Assembly (NCBI GenBank): GCA_019119335.1 | Contig: DWXF01000063.1 | Span: 1-36,757 of the forward strand | Length of the DNA stretch: 36,757 nucleotides | DNA from: Candidatus Flavonifractor merdavium | GTDB taxonomy: Bacteria > Bacillota > Clostridia > Oscillospirales > Oscillospiraceae | Reading direction: 5' to 3' | Part shown: positions 15,228 to 24,106 of the stretch, one piece after another | Layout of the letters: each line of letters begins with the position of its first letter | Position numbering within the stretch: the first letter of the stretch is position 1 | Translations under genes and position numbers: made by a program | Notes under the pieces: model-generated | Databases searched by the model: none | What the model was told of the DNA's origin: nothing | What the model saw: only the letters and a program-made list of their open reading frames with translations

Positions 15228-16531
15228 CTAGATGGCCGAAAGGACGTACATAGCGATAAACAGGATGGTCAGTATGTAGGTGACCGGAGGAATCTTCTTC
15301 CCCTTCCCGCTGACCAGGCTGATGGCGGTATAGGAGATGAAGCCCACGCCGATGCCGTCGGCCACCGAATAGGTAAAGGGTATCATGATCATGGTGAGAA
15401 AGCAGGGCAGGGCGATTTCCACCTGATGCCAATAGATGTTGGTGGCGTTGTGGATCATCAGCATGCCGATGAGCACCAGAGCGGGCGAGGTGGCCGCCCC
15501 CGGGATGATCCCCGCAATGGGAGCCAGCAGGATGGCGGCCAGGAACAGCACCCCGGTGGCGGCGGTATACAGCCCGGTCCGGGCCCCGTCCGCCACGCCG
15601 GTGGAGCCCTCCACCGGTATGCCGATGGGCGGCGCGCCCAGCAGCGGAGCGGCGGCGGTGGACAGGGCCACCGCCGTCATGCCCCGGCTGTACCGGCCCA
15701 GCCCGCCCTTTTCATCCAGCAGGTTCCCCGCCCCGGCAATACAGATCAGGGCCCCCAGGGTATCGAAGCACAGGCATATGGTAAAGGTGACCACGGCGGT
15801 GACCAGGGGCAGTACCCCCAGAGACAGCACCCCGCCGAAATCCGGGGACAGCAGCAGCGGGCGCAGGGCAGACAGGGAGAGTGTCATGGATTCCGGCGCC
15901 TGAGTCACCCCCAGGGGGAAGCCCAGAAGGGTGGTAACCACAATGCCGATGAGCATAGCGCCCTTCACCTTCCAGGCCATGAGCACGCCGGTGATCAACA
16001 GGCTCAGGATGGCCAGAAAGGTGGCCGGGGCGCCGCCCCCAGCAGCAGCGCGCCGTCCTGGGCCTGGACGATGCCGGAATTCAACAGCCCGATGAGGGCG
16101 ATAAACAATCCCAGTCCGGCGCTGATGGCGTTTTTCATGCTGGGCGGAATGCAGGAGATCATCTGCTCCCGCAGCGGGGTCAGGCTGATGAGCAGAAAGG
16201 CCAGCCCGGACAGGCTCACCACCCCCAGAGCCTGGGCCCAGGTGTAGCCCATGGTGAGACAGAGGGTATAGGTAAAAAAGGCGTTGAGGCCCACCCCCGG
16301 CGCCAGCATAAAGGGCAGGTCAAGGGCGGCGGAGAGAAAACAGGCCAGGGCGGAGGAAAGGCAGGTGGCCAGCAGCACACCGGTATAATCCATACCGGTC
16401 TGAGAGAGATAGCTGGGGGTGACAAACAGGATGTACGCCACCGAGAAAAAGGAGGTCAGCGCCCCCAGCAGCTCCCGGCGTACGGTGGTTCCCCGCTCCG
16501 TCAGGTGAAACGCCCGCTCCAGTATCCTCAT
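15228..16531 (-). pseudogene. NCS2-family purine permease, frameshifted
   Basis: Two frames together make a complete AzgA-like permease. The first part (16531 down to about 16036) begins MRILERAFHLTERGTTVRRE, contains MLAPGVGLNAFFTYTL, and then runs into a stop. The second part (from about 16036 down to 15228) continues ATFLAILSLLITGVL and carries PIGIPVEGSTGVADGARTG. One base appears to be missing in the run of five C at 16036-16040 (plus strand). It may be true loss, phase-variable slippage, or a sequencing slip in a homopolymer. The start overlaps the HD gene stop (ATGA). The intact sister at 13908 may cover its role. Confidence 0.85.
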
Positions 16532-17424
16532 CCGTCATCCTCCTCCGGCTTCTCCATACGCAGCACCACATCCGCCTGGGCAATGACAAAGGAGGAACGC
16601 TCCGCCGCCACACGGCGGCACATCAGCAGCTTTTCCCGCAGCTTGTCGGTCACTTCCGCCACCCCGGCCCGGATCTCCGGGTCCTCCGTCCAGGCATAGA
16701 CCACCACCCGGTCCGGCTCCAGCTCCACCCGGCGGATGGCCATATGCTTGTGGAATTCCCGGCGGTCCCTGGCGCTGGGCATGTTCTCCACGTCATACAA
16801 AAAGCTGACATTGCGCCCGGCGGCGATGTCCAGCTCGTCCGCCAGACAGAGCAGCGCCGCCAGATAGGGCAGACTCACCGTCTTGCCCGGCTCCACCTCA
16901 AACTGAGGCGGATAGCCCACCTCGTCCAGCAGGTCCGTTTTCCGATGGCCCCGGCAGACCTGGATCACCGCCCTGGCATAGGCCTCGTTGGGAAAGTCCA
17001 GCATGCGCCAATACTTCTTCAGATACAGGCCGGACAGCTCCTGGTGATGGGCCCGCACGGCCCAGGCCCGGGCGGCGTCATCCTCCGGCTCCGGAAAGCC
17101 CAGCTCCACCCGGAACTGCTCAAAGTCCGCCGTAGACACCCCCATACCCACATCATGGAACAGCGCTCCCATCAGCAGCACATAGAGCTCCTCTTCCGTC
17201 AGCCGCTCGATCTGACCGCCGATAAGCTGATTGCACAGCTCCAGGATATCCAGGGTGTGGAGCACCGTGTGGTCGGTAAAGTCGGGAAAGTAGTTTTCAT
17301 ACCGGCTGAGCATCCGCTGGGAGATCACCACGCAGTCCCGGTACCGGCTGTGAAGCTCCGGCGCGCGTTGGGCCAGCCTGCGCTCAATGCCATAGTCTTG
17401 TTTCATTGCAATCCCCCGCTTCAT
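16528..17424 (-). CDS. HD-domain protein (HD-CE-like)
   Basis: A 298-residue soluble protein with HD-superfamily metal motifs: FTDHTVLHTLDI (about 49-60), LLMGALFHDVGMG (the HD pair, about 87-99) and RAHHQELSG (about 128-136). HD proteins are mostly metal-dependent phosphohydrolases acting on nucleotides; the HD-CE subgroup is often paired with partner ATPases. It overlaps the upstream transporter gene by ATGA and the downstream purine permease by ATGA, so it is tightly coupled to both. An internal ATG at 17406 is an alternative start. A role in sensing or processing nucleotides for these transporters is conjecture. Confidence 0.78.
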   Translation of the reverse strand: MKRGIAMKQDYGIERRLAQRAPELHSRYRDCVVISQRMLSRYENYFPDFTDHTVLHTLDILELCNQLIGGQIERLTEEELYVLLMGALFHDVGMGVSTADFEQFRVELGFPEPEDDAARAWAVRAHHQELSGLYLKKYWRMLDFPNEAYARAVIQVCRGHRKTDLLDEVGYPPQFEVEPGKTVSLPYLAALLCLADELDIAAGRNVSFLYDVENMPSARDRREFHKHMAIRRVELEPDRVVVYAWTEDPEIRAGVAEVTDKLREKLLMCRRVAAERSSFVIAQADVVLRMEKPEEDDG

Positions 17425-18836
17425 AGGCGCGGCTTCCCTTTTTTGAGGTGATATCCGTACACCGCCGCGCAGACGGCCGCAAAGGCGATCCCAGCCGGAT
17501 AGGCAATGGACTGGGACAGGCGGAAACCCTCCTCCGCCATGAGAATATAAGTACAGGACACGCCGGACATAAAGGCGGCGGGCAGGGCGCACAGCAGGGA
17601 GTGCCACGGTCTGGCCCCGTTCCGCACCAGGTACATGGCCGCCGCCCACAGCGTGATCATGGCCAGGGTCTGGTTGCTCCAGGAGAAGTAGCGCCAGACC
17701 ACGTCGAAGTCCACCTGGGTCAGCACCGCCCCCGCCGCCAGCAGCGGGATGGTCACCGCCAGGCGCTTGGGCAGGCTGGCCTGGTCGATGCGGAACCAGT
17801 CGGCGATGGTGAGCCGGGCGCTGCGAAAGGCGGTGTCACCGGAGGATACCGGGCAGACCACCACGCCGATGATGGCCAGCGCGCCGCCGAAACCGCCCAG
17901 CAGGGACACCGAAATGTCATAGACCACGCCGGACTGGCCCAGCTCCGCCAGGGCGGCCTCCAGGCCTCCGGTGGCGCCGTAGAAGGCCACTCCAGCCGCC
18001 GCCCATACCAGGGCGATGACGCTTTCGGACAACATGGCGCCGTAGAAAATTTTCCGTCCGTCCTTCTCTGAGGTAAGGCAGCGCGCCATCATGGGGGACT
18101 GGGTGCCGTGGAAGCCGGAGATGGCTCCGCAGGCCACGGTAATGAACATATAGGGCCAAATGGGGCGGCCCTCAGGGTGCAGATTGGCCAGGGTCAGCTC
18201 CGGCAGCTGGTAGTCTCCGGCCACCAGTCCCACGATAATCCCCACCGCCATCATCAGCAGCACCGCGCCAAAGATGGGATAGAGTCTTCCGATAAGCTTG
18301 TCGATGGGCAGCAGCGTGGCCAGCAGGTAGTAGGCCAGGATCACCACCACCCAAAAGCCGGTGTTCATCCACTCCGGGGTCAGGCGGGCGATCAGGGCGG
18401 CGGGGCTGGTGGTAAACACCGCCCCCAGCAGCACCAGCAGAATGAGGGAAAACACCCGCATCACCTGCTTGGCGGCGGGCCCCAGGTATTCGCCCACGAT
18501 CTCGGAAATGGAGGCTCCATCCATCCGCAGGGAGATCATGCCGCTCATGTAGTCGTGGACGGCTCCCCCCAGAATGGAGCCGAACACAATCCACAAAAAG
18601 ACCACGGGGCCAAACACAGCGCCCAGCAGAGCGCCGAAAATAGGGCCGGTGCCGGCGATGTTCAGCAGCTGGATGAGAAATATCCGCCAGTTCTTCATCG
18701 GAATGTAGTCCACCCCGTCCGGATGGGCTACGGCCGGAGTGGGCCGCTCATCGGGGCGAAACACCCGCTCCACCAGCTTTCCGTACAGAGCATATCCTGC
18801 CGCCAGCAGCAGCACAGCACATATCAGGGTAATCAC
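17421..18836 (-). CDS. cstA: CstA-family carbon starvation transporter
   Basis: Imports pyruvate or peptides in known members. 471 residues and about 12 or more membrane spans; FRPDERPTPAVAHPDGVDY and MKNWRIFLIQLLNIAGTGPI are hallmark N-terminal CstA segments, followed by HDYMSGMISLRMDGASI and the ISGFHGTQSPMMARC loop. It is the short form common in Firmicutes rather than the 700-residue enterobacterial CstA. Start is GTG after GGAGGG; the nearby ATG would run straight into a stop. It lies 49 bases downstream of a STAS gene and overlaps the HD gene by ATGA. Confidence 0.9.
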   Translation of the reverse strand: MITLICAVLLLAAGYALYGKLVERVFRPDERPTPAVAHPDGVDYIPMKNWRIFLIQLLNIAGTGPIFGALLGAVFGPVVFLWIVFGSILGGAVHDYMSGMISLRMDGASISEIVGEYLGPAAKQVMRVFSLILLVLLGAVFTTSPAALIARLTPEWMNTGFWVVVILAYYLLATLLPIDKLIGRLYPIFGAVLLMMAVGIIVGLVAGDYQLPELTLANLHPEGRPIWPYMFITVACGAISGFHGTQSPMMARCLTSEKDGRKIFYGAMLSESVIALVWAAAGVAFYGATGGLEAALAELGQSGVVYDISVSLLGGFGGALAIIGVVVCPVSSGDTAFRSARLTIADWFRIDQASLPKRLAVTIPLLAAGAVLTQVDFDVVWRYFSWSNQTLAMITLWAAAMYLVRNGARPWHSLLCALPAAFMSGVSCTYILMAEEGFRLSQSIAYPAGIAFAAVCAAVYGYHLKKGKPRL

Positions 18837-18885
18837 ATGACATCCCTCCGTTTGATTGGGTTACCCGTCCACATAACTTTTCCCC

Positions 18886-19182
18886 TTATTCAATGGTCAA
18901 GATGTCACAAAAGCCCGTCACCTCAAACACTTCCTGAATGGTGTCGCATACGTGACGGACAACCATGGTCCCCTGCTTGTTCATGATCTTCTGTGCTGCA
19001 AGAATCACCCGCAGGCCGGCGGAGGAGAGATACTCCAGCTGGGAAAAGTCCAGCACCAGTTCGGTCACGCCGGTCAGCGCGCCCTTTATCTCCGCCTCCA
19101 GCTGTGGGGCTGTGGTGGTATCCAACCGCCCCTCCAGGGCAAGGGTCCGTTTCGTTCCTTCGCTCGTTTTTACAATATTCAT
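18886..19182 (-). CDS. STAS-domain anti-sigma factor antagonist
   Basis: A 98-residue single STAS domain. Such proteins (SpoIIAA/RsbV family) switch partners with an anti-sigma kinase depending on phosphorylation of one serine, here in EYLSSAGLRVILAAQ. The ATG after GGAGG is preferred to an in-frame start 12 codons upstream. No anti-sigma kinase or sigma factor gene is next to it. Transcribed just ahead of cstA on the same strand, it may share a message with the transporters, which would be an unusual pairing. Confidence 0.85.
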   Translation of the reverse strand: MNIVKTSEGTKRTLALEGRLDTTTAPQLEAEIKGALTGVTELVLDFSQLEYLSSAGLRVILAAQKIMNKQGTMVVRHVCDTIQEVFEVTGFCDILTIE

Positions 19183-19251
19183 GTCAAGTCCTCCATTCCG
19201 GCGCCTTGGCAGGGTCAATTTGTCCCGGGCCTATGAAACAAAGCCCCTTCC

Positions 19252-19449
19252 CTACCGGATGATTCCGTGATCCCGGGCCAGGGCCTCAATACTGCGGTCA
19301 TAGGTGGCCTCCGCTTTCTTGGAAAAGAAACAGCCGGGGACGCCTTCCCCGTGATCCCGGTGGTGGGCCACGCAGGCACAGCATTTCCCATGCCGGGGGC
19401 AGTCATAGGTGCAGGGACACTCCCGCTGATTGTCACAGTGTTGCTCCAT
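19252..19449 (-). CDS. small cysteine-rich protein, DUF6485-like
   Basis: 65 residues with nine cysteine or histidine positions in its first half: CDNQRECPCTYDCPRHG, then KCCACVAHHRDHGEGVPGC and a FF pair. The pattern C-x(5)-C-x-C-x(3)-C-x(5)-CC-x-C and the following HHR..G..PGCFF match DUF6485, a metal-binding family of clostridia of unknown role. A weak AAAGGAAA ribosome site precedes the ATG. It lies 26 bases downstream of the lipoprotein gene on the same strand. Confidence 0.75.
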   Translation of the reverse strand: MEQHCDNQRECPCTYDCPRHGKCCACVAHHRDHGEGVPGCFFSKKAEATYDRSIEALARDHGIIR

Positions 19450-19475
19450 ACTCGTTTTCCTTTCTGTTGTGGATA

Positions 19476-20189
19476 TCAGGCCTGCGCATCCAGCCAGGTC
19501 ACAAAGTCCTCCGTGGAGTAAGTAAAGGCTATCTCCGCCTGGCTTCCGTCGGCAACCAGAAACTCGGTAAGGCCATACGGCGAATCCCCGCCGCTCCAGT
19601 CATAGGTGTAGCCCAGCCTGGTCCAGGGATATTCGCTCTCGAAATAAGAGTAGAGGATGTTCCCGTCAAACCAGGCGCGATAGGCCGGGTCTGTGATCTG
19701 GTCGTACCCGTTTTCCATTTGGGCGGTCACATCGGTCACATAGGCGGGGCGGATCACCTCCGACGGTGAAACCCAGAAAGCGGAAAACATCGTGCAGCCG
19801 CTGTCATCGGGCATCCCCAGAAGCTGTGCCAAACGCAGTTCCCAGTCGGTGACACCGCTTCCGTTCTCCAGATACCAGTCCTCAAACTCCCCCAGGGAGG
19901 TGGCCCAGATGTCCTGATGCGCCAGAGAATCGCCCGGCTCACACGGCTCTTCATAGTTGTGCCAGGTGACCAGCAGCACCCGCTCCCCCGTCTCGTCCCA
20001 GATGACCCGCGGGTCCTGCCGGGTCAGACAGACCAGCTCCGTTACCTCGCCATCCTCGCTGAATACCGCGTCGGTCATGGCGGCTGTCCACAGTTCCTCC
20101 CTGGATGGCACATTCTCACTTACACATCCCGTAAGCGGCAGCAGGCTCAGCACCAGGCCGGCGGCAGCCGCAGCAGCTCCCCTTTTCAT
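19476..20189 (-). CDS. lipoprotein of unknown function
   Basis: 237 residues with a clear lipoprotein signal: MKRGAAAAAAGLVLSLLPLTGC, cysteine 22 in the LTGC lipobox. The mature part is acidic and rich in tryptophan and tyrosine (EDWYLENGSGVTDW, YSYFESEYPWTRLGY, YTYDWSGGD), suggesting a compact extracytoplasmic domain. No catalytic motif is recognised. The ATG follows AAGGGGGG; the frame is open for another 61 codons upstream but without signal-peptide character. I do not recognise the family. Confidence 0.75.
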   Translation of the reverse strand: MKRGAAAAAAGLVLSLLPLTGCVSENVPSREELWTAAMTDAVFSEDGEVTELVCLTRQDPRVIWDETGERVLLVTWHNYEEPCEPGDSLAHQDIWATSLGEFEDWYLENGSGVTDWELRLAQLLGMPDDSGCTMFSAFWVSPSEVIRPAYVTDVTAQMENGYDQITDPAYRAWFDGNILYSYFESEYPWTRLGYTYDWSGGDSPYGLTEFLVADGSQAEIAFTYSTEDFVTWLDAQA

Positions 20190-20340
20190 CCAGTCCCCCC
20201 TTGTGAAAGATACCGCAGGCGTCATGTCCAGTTTAATGATAATTCCCCTGTTGTGAATCAGCTGCAAAAAATTTGTCCGCTTCTGCGCAGAATCTGTACA
20301 GACCGCTGCGGCGTACCCGGCCAGAAATCCGATGCAACGA

Positions 20341-20383
20341 AAACAACACCCCATGAAATCCACAGATTTCATGGGGTGTTGTC
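20341..20383 (-). terminator. terminator of the 746-residue membrane protein gene
   Basis: An 18-base perfect stem (20344-20361 against 20366-20383) with a short CACA loop; on the minus strand it is followed by a T-rich GTTTTCG. It lies 19 bases past the stop codon. Confidence 0.75.
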
Positions 20384-20401
20384 TGTTCTGTCCTGCGCCC
20401 C

Positions 20402-22642
20402 TCAGAAGGGCTCCAGCTCGGGCAGGAACAGGTCGGAGGCGTGGCTGAACTCCTGGATGAGGGCGGGGTAATCGTCGTCCATCTCCTCTGGGATGTAAGT
20501 CACCTCCATAAAGCGGTAGCGCCCCTCATCCCGCATGGGCTGGGCCACCAGGAAGGAGAGCCGGGCCTCGTCTCCCTCCCAGAAGGAGAACTGCTTGGTG
20601 GCAATGTCGGTCTCCGCGTCATACTCGGAGTCAAAAATCCCATCCTGATACAGCTCCCGGTTCTCCGCCTGGACCTGGGCCCACGCCTCCTCCACGATGG
20701 CCTGGGGCCCTTCCGGGGACCAGCAGGCCCGCGCCCGTATCCGCAGACCGTGGGCCTGGGCCAGCACTCCGCCGTCCTCCAGATAGGTCACCGCTCCGCC
20801 ATAGGGCAGGGGGACCCGGAGGAAGGGATCCTCCTCATAGGGCGTGGGTACCAGGGCGATACCCACCAGGGTGTAGCCCTCCTCCCGGCCCAGGTGGTAC
20901 ATCTCCTGATAGTTCTCCTTGGTGGGGCCGGTAAACTCCATCCCCTCCAGAATGTACAAAATGGTGTTTTGCATGGTTTCCTCATCCACCTGGCTGCCGC
21001 CGCTCACCTCCACCCGGACCAGGGTGCTGAAAAGATCCTGGGCCAGGGCCACGCCGGACTGGACCGTGCTGCCGTCGGTGAAGCGGATGGTGATAAGGTT
21101 ATGCAGGCAGCTCAGCCGGTCCCGGGTGGCCATCGCCACCAGGTCCTGGTCTGTGTTGGTATGGGCCAGGGAGAAGCCGTCAAAGTCGGGCCGGAGCCGG
21201 TACTCGCCGATGGGCGCGATCAGGGCGTCCACCGCCATCTCCTCGGTAGCGCCCAACTCCACGGTGACGGTATAGACCATGCCGGTCTCCGGATCGGCAA
21301 AGCTTCCCTCCTCCGTCCAGACAAGGGCGCCGGGCAGGTGGAAGGTAACCCCCAGGCTCTGGTACTGGGTGGTGATCTCCGGCTCCGTCCACCGGGCCGG
21401 CTGGCCGCTTTCCGCTGTTCCGCCTCCCTCCAGAACCACACCCAGCATATATCCCCCGGCTGTGAGCAGAATCATCAGCAGCACGGCCAGAACCCCGAAC
21501 CACCACCGGCCGGGGGCGGGCCCCGTCGGGGGCTCCGCACCAACGGCCGGAGCAAATCCGGGATAGGCCTTGGCCACCTGGAGAACCCTGCGCGCCCCTC
21601 TCTCCGGCGGCACGCTGAGCGTCTGGGTCTGGTAGGAGATCTTCCAGGCCCACTTGTTCTCGCTCTCCAGGCGAGTCTCCGGCAGGCACTGTACGATCCG
21701 GCTCAGGGCGCTGCCCGGCAGCACCCCCTCGGAGCAGAGCACCCGGATGGCCCGCTCGATGGAGGCCTTGGCCTGGGCCTGCTCGCTCTGGGTAAGCTTA
21801 TCCCACCGGACGTCGCTCATCCGGATGCGCTGCTCCGTAAAGCGGTAGGTGTCCACCATATTCAGCATATTGAGCTGAACCCGCCAGAGCACCCCATCCC
21901 GCCGGACGAAGATCCAGCGGAACGCGTCGCAGGGCCTGGCCAGGGCAAAAGCGGCAGCGCACATACTGAACATACCCACCAGCCCGCCTATGAGGGAAGC
22001 GATGACAGGCAGAGCACTGCTGTTACCAGAGGCGGCCAGGGCCAGAGGCAGAAGGATCACCAGCACCACCGCCAGCAGCGGGAGAAAGACGCTCAGCCGC
22101 AGGGTGCGCATCCAGGTGGGATGGGCGGGGTAGTACTGGCAGGTAGAGGGTGCCTCCTCCGTCACCTTGGCCCGGACCGCCTCCGGCGGTATCGCAGGCT
22201 CCGTTCCGCCCCGGAGCGCGGCGATGAGCAGGGGGGCCGCCCCCAACAGCGTAAAGAGGTAGAGGAGCGCCAGGCCGCCCCAGTAGGCTCTGGTGTCCAG
22301 ATAGCCCCCTTCCAGCAGCATCCCCATGTTCCGGAACACCAGGAAAACGTCCACCTCGGCGGCAACGGCCACCTGGATGGCGCAGTCGATCTGATAGGCC
22401 ACATAGGTCATCACCACGGTAATGATTCCGGCGGCGGCCGCCCCCTTCCGGCTGAGGACACCCCCCAGCAGCTCGTAGCCCTTCAGGGTACACACCGCCA
22501 TGACCACCCCGCAGAGCGAGGCCACATAGCCCAACTGGCTCACCACAATGATGCAGGCCATGCCCAGCAGAGACCCCAAAAAGGCCCCCACCAGTCCGGC
22601 CACCAGGCTCTCCCGACGCGTCTCTCTCTCTTTCTGCTCCAT
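20402..22642 (-). CDS. large membrane protein of unknown function
   Basis: 746 residues. The N-terminal third has about six membrane spans (roughly 15-60, 70-95, 120-145, 180-235). Then comes a cytoplasmic segment containing FRWIFVRRDGVLWRVQLNML and QRIRMSDVRWDKLTQSEQA, a single span near 375-400 (WWFGVLAVLLMILLTAGGYM), and an outer C-terminal half of about 340 acidic residues resembling a stress-type extracytoplasmic domain. I recognise no named family. The ATG follows GGGGAGGAG; an in-frame start seven codons up is less well placed. It is a single-gene unit with its own promoter, a perfect palindrome at the start site, and a terminator. Confidence 0.8.
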   Translation of the reverse strand: MEQKERETRRESLVAGLVGAFLGSLLGMACIIVVSQLGYVASLCGVVMAVCTLKGYELLGGVLSRKGAAAAGIITVVMTYVAYQIDCAIQVAVAAEVDVFLVFRNMGMLLEGGYLDTRAYWGGLALLYLFTLLGAAPLLIAALRGGTEPAIPPEAVRAKVTEEAPSTCQYYPAHPTWMRTLRLSVFLPLLAVVLVILLPLALAASGNSSALPVIASLIGGLVGMFSMCAAAFALARPCDAFRWIFVRRDGVLWRVQLNMLNMVDTYRFTEQRIRMSDVRWDKLTQSEQAQAKASIERAIRVLCSEGVLPGSALSRIVQCLPETRLESENKWAWKISYQTQTLSVPPERGARRVLQVAKAYPGFAPAVGAEPPTGPAPGRWWFGVLAVLLMILLTAGGYMLGVVLEGGGTAESGQPARWTEPEITTQYQSLGVTFHLPGALVWTEEGSFADPETGMVYTVTVELGATEEMAVDALIAPIGEYRLRPDFDGFSLAHTNTDQDLVAMATRDRLSCLHNLITIRFTDGSTVQSGVALAQDLFSTLVRVEVSGGSQVDEETMQNTILYILEGMEFTGPTKENYQEMYHLGREEGYTLVGIALVPTPYEEDPFLRVPLPYGGAVTYLEDGGVLAQAHGLRIRARACWSPEGPQAIVEEAWAQVQAENRELYQDGIFDSEYDAETDIATKQFSFWEGDEARLSFLVAQPMRDEGRYRFMEVTYIPEEMDDDYPALIQEFSHASDLFLPELEPF

Positions 22643-22692
22643 GCGGTCTCCTCCCCGTCTCACGTCCGCCCGGCCAGGCCTCTGCCCCGGCC

Positions 22693-22736
22693 GGAACTGT
22701 CAGTTCCATAATAGCATCTGCGCCACCCCGGCGCAA
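22693..22736 (-). promoter_or_regulatory. promoter with palindromic operator for the 746-residue protein
   Basis: Minus strand: -35 TTGCGC (22736-22731), 17-base spacer, -10 TATTAT (22713-22708). Directly after the -10, GGAACTG-T-CAGTTCC (22693-22707) is a perfect 15-base palindrome covering the expected transcription start, the position of a repressor site. No cognate repressor gene is adjacent. Confidence 0.6.
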
Positions 22737-22813
22737 GCTGTCGGCAAAAACCATCCCCTCCCCTTCCAAATTCATCGCCGCACCCGGGCGCCGGTCCGTC
22801 CGGAGATATGCGG

Positions 22814-22843
22814 TTGACAAGCCCACCGCCGGAACAGTATGAT
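22814..22843 (+). promoter_or_regulatory. sigma-A promoter of the deformylase-like operon
   Basis: Consensus -35 TTGACA (22814-22819), 18-base spacer, -10 TATGAT (22838-22843). The leader holds a CAGATG/CATCTG hairpin (22866-22882) just ahead of the ribosome site. Confidence 0.75.
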
Positions 22844-22900
22844 AGGGGCGGCAAGAGCCACGGGTCAGATGGCCCGCATCTGCAGCGAGGAGAACCAACT

Positions 22901-23311
22901 ATGATACAAGATATCTGCAAAGACGAAGCCTTTCTGGCCCGGAAGGCAGAGCCCGCCACGCCGGATGATCTTCCGGTTGCCGCCGATCTGCTGGAAACGC
23001 TGAAGCACCACAAGGACGGCTGCGTGGGCATGGCCGCCAACATGATCGGCGTAAACAAGCGCATCATCGCCTTCGACAACGAGGGCGGGTATATGGTCAT
23101 GTTCAATCCGGAGATCATCAAAAAGTCCGGTCCCTACGACACGGAGGAGGGCTGTCTCTCCCTCACCGGCATCCGCCCGGCCAGGCGCTGGAAGTCCATC
23201 AAGGTCCGCTGGCAGAACGAGAAGTTCCAGGAGCGGATGAAGACCTTTACCGGCTGGACGGCCCAGATCATCCAGCATGAAATCGACCATTGCGAGGGTA
23301 TTATCATATGA
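22901..23311 (+). CDS. def: peptide deformylase-like protein
   Basis: Peptide deformylase removes the formyl group from new proteins using a metal held by Cys and two His. All three ligand motifs are present in this 136-residue protein: EEGCLSL (Cys about 79) and QHEIDHCEG (HExxH, about 125-129). The first motif reads GCVGMAANMIG instead of the housekeeping GxGLAAxQ, as in the short divergent deformylases of clostridia, so it is probably an extra or specialised copy. The ATG follows GAGGAG. Its TGA overlaps the start of the next gene; it leads a four-gene operon. Confidence 0.87.
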   Translation: MIQDICKDEAFLARKAEPATPDDLPVAADLLETLKHHKDGCVGMAANMIGVNKRIIAFDNEGGYMVMFNPEIIKKSGPYDTEEGCLSLTGIRPARRWKSIKVRWQNEKFQERMKTFTGWTAQIIQHEIDHCEGIII

Positions 23312-23622
23312 AAAAGTGCAAAATCACCGTTATGCGCATCACCCGATATGAGGACCTGATGGCCCGGTACGAAAACCCTATCTCCCATGCCTGCGGCATG
23401 GAGGTGGGGCAGAGCTTTATCGCCAACGGCTGGGAACGGCCGGAGGGCTTTTGTCAGAGCGCCTGGGACACCCTTTCCCCCTTTGTGCTGGCCCTGAGCC
23501 ACGGCGGCGAGAACTTTTACGACGGCTGGATGCAAAACCCCAGGTCCGCCATGCTCTCCTGCAACGACGGATTCCGTCCGGTGAGCTTTCTGGTGGAAGC
23601 CCTGGACGAGGACGCGGACTGA
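23308..23622 (+). CDS. TIGR04076-family small protein
   Basis: 104 residues beginning MKKCKITVMRITRYEDL, with HACGMEVGQSFIANG, WERPEGFCQSAWDTL and FVLALSHGGENF, then MLSCNDGFRPVSF. These blocks, including the cysteines before EVGQ and in the SCNDGFRPV segment, fit TIGR04076, a family of unknown function frequent in anaerobes. Starts by ATGA overlap with the deformylase-like gene and ends 13 bases before the flavodoxin start, so it belongs to the same message. Confidence 0.82.
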   Translation: MKKCKITVMRITRYEDLMARYENPISHACGMEVGQSFIANGWERPEGFCQSAWDTLSPFVLALSHGGENFYDGWMQNPRSAMLSCNDGFRPVSFLVEALDEDAD

Positions 23623-23635
23623 GGAGGGCGCTTTG

Positions 23636-24106
23636 ATGAAAACCGCCATCTGCTATTACTCCCGCCACCACGGGAATACCCGGAGCGTGCTGGAGGCCAT
23701 GGCCCAGGAGGGCGAGACAGCTCTCATTGACGTAACCGCCCGTCAGGCTGTCCGGCTGGAGGAATATGACTGCGTCGGCTTTGCCTCGGGCATCTACGGC
23801 TTTGAAATGCACAAGGCCGTGGTGGAGTATGCCCGGCAGTATCTGCCCCAGGGCAAGCCGGTGTTTTTCGTCTACACCTACGGCGGAGCCAAGGGCACCG
23901 GCGCCAAGGCCCTTGCCGAGCTGGCCAGGGAGAAGGACTGCCCGGTGCTGGGGGAATTCAGCTGCAAAGGCTACGATACCTTCGGCCCCTTCAAGCTGGT
24001 GGGCGGCATTGCCAAGGGCCACCCGGACGGGCGGGACCTGGAAAATGCCCGCCAGTTCTACCGGAACATCCAGAGTCAGGTCACCCGCTCCCATGAGGTG
24101 CCGTGA
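23636..24106 (+). CDS. flavodoxin-family protein
   Basis: 156 residues, a single flavodoxin-like FMN domain: MKTAICYYSRHHGNTRSVL with the phosphate loop SRHHGNTR, then FASGIYGFEMHKAV and VYTYGGAKGTGAKA as the second and third FMN-contact loops. It differs from the flavodoxin at 1825 in all loops. The ATG is chosen after GAGGAGGG; a TTG one codon upstream is possible. Third gene of the deformylase-like operon, its stop overlaps the next start (TGATG). It presumably supplies or takes electrons for a process shared with its neighbours; no partner oxidoreductase is visible. Confidence 0.88.
   Translation: MKTAICYYSRHHGNTRSVLEAMAQEGETALIDVTARQAVRLEEYDCVGFASGIYGFEMHKAVVEYARQYLPQGKPVFFVYTYGGAKGTGAKALAELAREKDCPVLGEFSCKGYDTFGPFKLVGGIAKGHPDGRDLENARQFYRNIQSQVTRSHEVP

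Noticed and set aside
13977-16247. Very long open frame on the plus strand across the purine permease genes
   Set aside because: It is antisense to two clear NCS2 permeases, is full of Gln/His/Gly-rich text with no domain, and arises from GC-rich codon bias.
20441-22711. 756-codon open frame on the plus strand opposite the large membrane protein
   Set aside because: Composition is low complexity (His, Gly, Gln, Pro rich) and has no ribosome site. The minus-strand gene has signal-like spans, promoter, ribosome site and terminator.
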